DNA from: Tabrizicola flagellatus
GTDB taxonomy: Bacteria > Pseudomonadota > Alphaproteobacteria > Rhodobacterales > Rhodobacteraceae
Assembly (NCBI RefSeq): GCF_008271465.1
Contig: NZ_VMDU01000001.1
Coordinates: 248,001 to 312,000 of the forward strand
Reading direction: 5' to 3'
Length of the DNA: 64,000 bases
Shown here: positions 62,901 through 64,000 of the stretch, piece by piece
Layout: each line of letters starts with the position of its first letter
Numbering within the stretch: position 1 is the first letter of the stretch
Program-made: the position numbers and the translations under genes
The notes under the pieces: generated by a model
Seen by the model: only the letters and a program-made list of their open reading frames with translations
Database searches by the model: none
Told to the model about the DNA's origin: nothing

Positions 62901-63355
62901 CGCCGCAGCTGAACCTGGGCGTGCCGGTGATGATCCCCGAAAGCTACATCCCCGACCTCGATATCCGGCTGGGGCTGTATCGGCGGCTGTCCTCGCTGAC
63001 CACGAAGGTCGAGCTTGAGGGCTTTGCGGCGGAGCTGATCGACAGGTTCGGGCCGCTGCCGAAAGAGGTCAACACGCTGATGCTGATCGTGCGGATCAAG
63101 GCGATGGCAAAGCGGGCGGGGATCTCGCGGCTGGACGCGGGGCCGAAAGGGGCGACGATCCAGTTCCACAACGACAAGTTCGCCAATCCCGCGGGGCTGG
63201 TGGACTTCCTGAAGGCGCAAGGCGGCGCGGCACGGGTGAACGGCAACCGGATCGTCCTGACCGGCGAGATGAAGACGGAAGCCGACCGGATCAAGGGTGC
63301 CTTCAACATCGCGCGCGATCTGGCCGAAGTGGTTAAGGCGGGGCGGAAGGCCTAG
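59909..63355 (+). CDS. mfd: Transcription-repair coupling factor Mfd
   Basis: A 1148-residue translocase that removes stalled RNA polymerase and recruits UvrA. UvrB-like modules at the N-terminus (GDYALRGGIVDIFPPG) are followed by an RNA polymerase-interaction domain (LSPGDLVVHVEHGVGRYLGIE, about 475-540) and the RecG-like helicase with GDVGFGKTEVAM (about 622-633), DEEQHFG (about 727), TATPIPRTLQ and LYQIRGRVGRS. The C-terminal TRCF domain is present. Length is normal. Its stop shares CTAG with the next gene on the other strand. Confidence 0.97.
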   Translation: MTAERILIGGAPEGFDARILVRELSRGQPVVHVARDDKRAEAMRAALAVMAPEVAVLDFPAWDCLPFDRVSPNPEISARRMATLAALADGLPGPFVLLTTLNAATQKVPTREVVRAASFRASIGERVDEARLKGFLARMGFTPVSTVAEPGDYALRGGIVDIFPPGRGGPIRLDFFGDVLDGARRFDPETQRTTEKLKKVEFSAVSEVILDEAAIARFRQNYRIAFGAAGTDDPLYEAVSAGRKHQGMEHWLPFFHERLETIFDYLPGASVVLDDQVTAARLARWEATLDSYDARHEAMGAKGRLDTVYKPVPAEDLYLDDAAWETALSSFRVVQLSPLPQSPGPGVLDAGARAGRNFAPERQQEKINLFGALADHVQALSRAGQVVIASWSEGARERLKGLLADNGVTGAMEIADFRDVPDGKGGLFLVVWPLEAGFVAPGLAVISEQDVLGERLTAKPRRKRKADNFLREVDTLSPGDLVVHVEHGVGRYLGIETITALGAPHACVMLEYADNAKLYLPVENIELLSRYGHEEGLLDRLGSGAWQAKKAKLKERIKEIADRLMRVAAERALRHAPILEAPHSIWEAFAARFPYQETDDQLAAIADVVADLAKGSPMDRLIVGDVGFGKTEVAMRAAFVAALSGMQVAVICPTTLLARQHYRSFAERFRGFPISVRPLSRFVPAKEANATRAAMADGSVDIVVGTHALLAKGVTFKKLGLLIIDEEQHFGVVHKERLKEMRSEVHVLTLTATPIPRTLQLSLAGVRDLSIIATPPVDRLAIRTYVSEFDTITIREAILRERYRGGQTFYVVPRIADLPEIEDFLKTHVPEASYVIAHGQLAAGELDDRMNQFYDGKYDVLLATTIVESGLDIPTANTMIVHRADMFGLSQLYQIRGRVGRSKTRAYCYLTTKPRAPLTPQATKRLRLLGSLDSLGAGFNLASHDLDLRGAGNLLGEEQSGHIREVGYELYQHMLEETIARIKSGELQGLANIDDDWSPQLNLGVPVMIPESYIPDLDIRLGLYRRLSSLTTKVELEGFAAELIDRFGPLPKEVNTLMLIVRIKAMAKRAGISRLDAGPKGATIQFHNDKFANPAGLVDFLKAQGGAARVNGNRIVLTGEMKTEADRIKGAFNIARDLAEVVKAGRKA

Positions 63356-64000
63356 TTTCGCGGCTCGCCCAGGGTATTCAGCGACAGGACCAGGTTCAGC
63401 GCCGCAAGCACGGTGACGCCCAGGATCAGCGGCGTCGAGGTGCCGTTGAAGGCAAGGCCGATGGGGATGGCCAGCACCACCGAGCCGACGGTGGCGAGCG
63501 AGGAGATCACGCTGGCGGCGAGGCCGGCGATGTGGCCGACGGGCTCCATCGCAAGTGCGTTGAGGTTGCCCATCGTCAGGCCCATCATTGCGAAAAGCCC
63601 AATGCACCAAAGCATTTGCACGGCGAAGCTGAGGTTGCCGTGCAGAAGGCCGGTGCCGAGGGTGGCCAAGGCCAGCAGCGACAGGACCAGGACCCCGGCA
63701 TAGGTCCGCTGGACGACACGGCGCATGCCGAGGGTCATCACGATGCGCGAGTTCAGAAGGCTGCCGCCCATCGAGGCGACCGCGATCAGGGCGAACCAGA
63801 GCGGGAAGGTCTCGGCCCGGTCGAACTGGCGCTCGAAGATGCCTTGCAGCGAGGACAGGGTCGCGAAGAGGCAGGCGAGGGTGAGGGTCTGGAGAAGCGT
63901 GGAGACCAGGACGATGCGGTGGGTGAAAAGCTCCCTCGTGCCGGTCCAGAGCGTGCCGAGGTGGAGCGGGCGGCGGTTTTCGGGCGGAAGCGTCTCGGGC
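63352..64000 (-). CDS. Bcr/CflA-type MFS multidrug exporter, C-terminal part
   Basis: The frame stays open to the window edge, so the first half is missing; 215 residues are visible. PETLPPENRRPL near the window edge is the loop seen in Bcr/CflA drug exporters, followed by helices (RIVLVSTLLQTLTLACLF, TYAGVLVLSLLALATLG, MLWCIGLFAMMGLTMGNLNALAM, AGLAASVISSLATVGSVVLAI). Six transmembrane helices fit the second half of a 12-helix antiporter. Its substrate is unknown. It is convergent with mfd. Confidence 0.88.
   Translation of the reverse strand, partial: PETLPPENRRPLHLGTLWTGTRELFTHRIVLVSTLLQTLTLACLFATLSSLQGIFERQFDRAETFPLWFALIAVASMGGSLLNSRIVMTLGMRRVVQRTYAGVLVLSLLALATLGTGLLHGNLSFAVQMLWCIGLFAMMGLTMGNLNALAMEPVGHIAGLAASVISSLATVGSVVLAIPIGLAFNGTSTPLILGVTVLAALNLVLSLNTLGEPRN

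Overview
The window is about 64 kb of GC-rich chromosomal DNA from an alphaproteobacterium, most likely Rhodobacterales (Paracoccaceae / Rhodobacter-Paracoccus-type). The signs are a ctrA gene with the small CtrA inhibitor sciP beside it, an Entner-Doudoroff edd-eda pair behind a TGTTAGCGCTAACA operator, a TakP-type TRAP transporter, a GTTC-N7-GTTC SOS box, a Zn-independent type HemB and the usg gene. It is dense core genome. I see no phage, insertion sequence, tRNA, rRNA, CRISPR array or recognisable defence island.

Layout. 1-8268 (+): envelope and lipid A cluster dxr(partial)-rseP-bamA-skp-fabZ-lpxA-lpxI-lpxB. lpxD, often present in such clusters, is missing. 8228-9863 (-): a DUF2059 protein and mnmA. 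9987-11073 (+): sciP and ctrA. 11146-15344 (+): ligA and recG, followed by a 40-residue membrane microprotein behind a textbook alphaproteobacterial LexA box. 15695-21859: an IscU-like scaffold (-), hisI (+), then gluQRS, trmFO, a small unknown gene and gyrA (all -). 22052-24419: usg and a lysine-2,3-aminomutase-like radical SAM protein (+), arginase (-). 24596-27942 (+): ccmF, ccmH and an enoyl-CoA hydratase. 27981-31512 (-): ilv operon with a leader peptide and attenuator, ilvI, an inserted acyltransferase gene and ilvH. 31708-33130 (-): a Ca/Na exchanger and a VOC protein. 33414-37009: a TRAP transporter split into a + strand binding protein and - strand membrane genes that meet tail to tail. 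37129-39242: an HxlR regulator divergent from a GST / NTF2-like / tautomerase / DMT operon. 39276-41294 (-): bpt, DUF2852, ybaK-like. 41383-44431 (+): glnE and a small partner gene. 44474-47081 (-): eda and edd. 47336-49484 (+): an exported small protein, an RlmI-like methyltransferase and a PIN protein. 49481-56054 (-): pdxA-surA-lptD-lptG-lptF. 56202-63355: pepA, holC (+), hemB (-), a membrane protein and mfd (+). 63352-64000 (-): a partial Bcr/CflA-type exporter.

How the parts fit. Two outer-membrane biogenesis modules (rseP-bamA-skp-lpxABI and lptFGD-surA) bracket the window. DNA maintenance is represented by ligA, recG, mfd, gyrA, holC and the probable SOS microprotein; cell-cycle control by ctrA/sciP; carbon and nitrogen metabolism by edd-eda, glnE, arginase, ilv and the TRAP transporter.

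The most interesting signals are regulatory or small: the SOS-box microprotein at 15375-15567; the ilv leader peptide with mutually exclusive stems at 31411-31512; a 19-bp operator-like element shared by the two arms of the split TRAP locus; twin ATGTGAA-N5-TTCACAT palindromes before the DUF2852 gene; and a family of intergenic palindromic repeats, some of which supply start codons, stop codons or signal-peptide sequence to genes. The only stretch over 300 bp without a full-size gene is 31385-31707, which is the ilv leader region.
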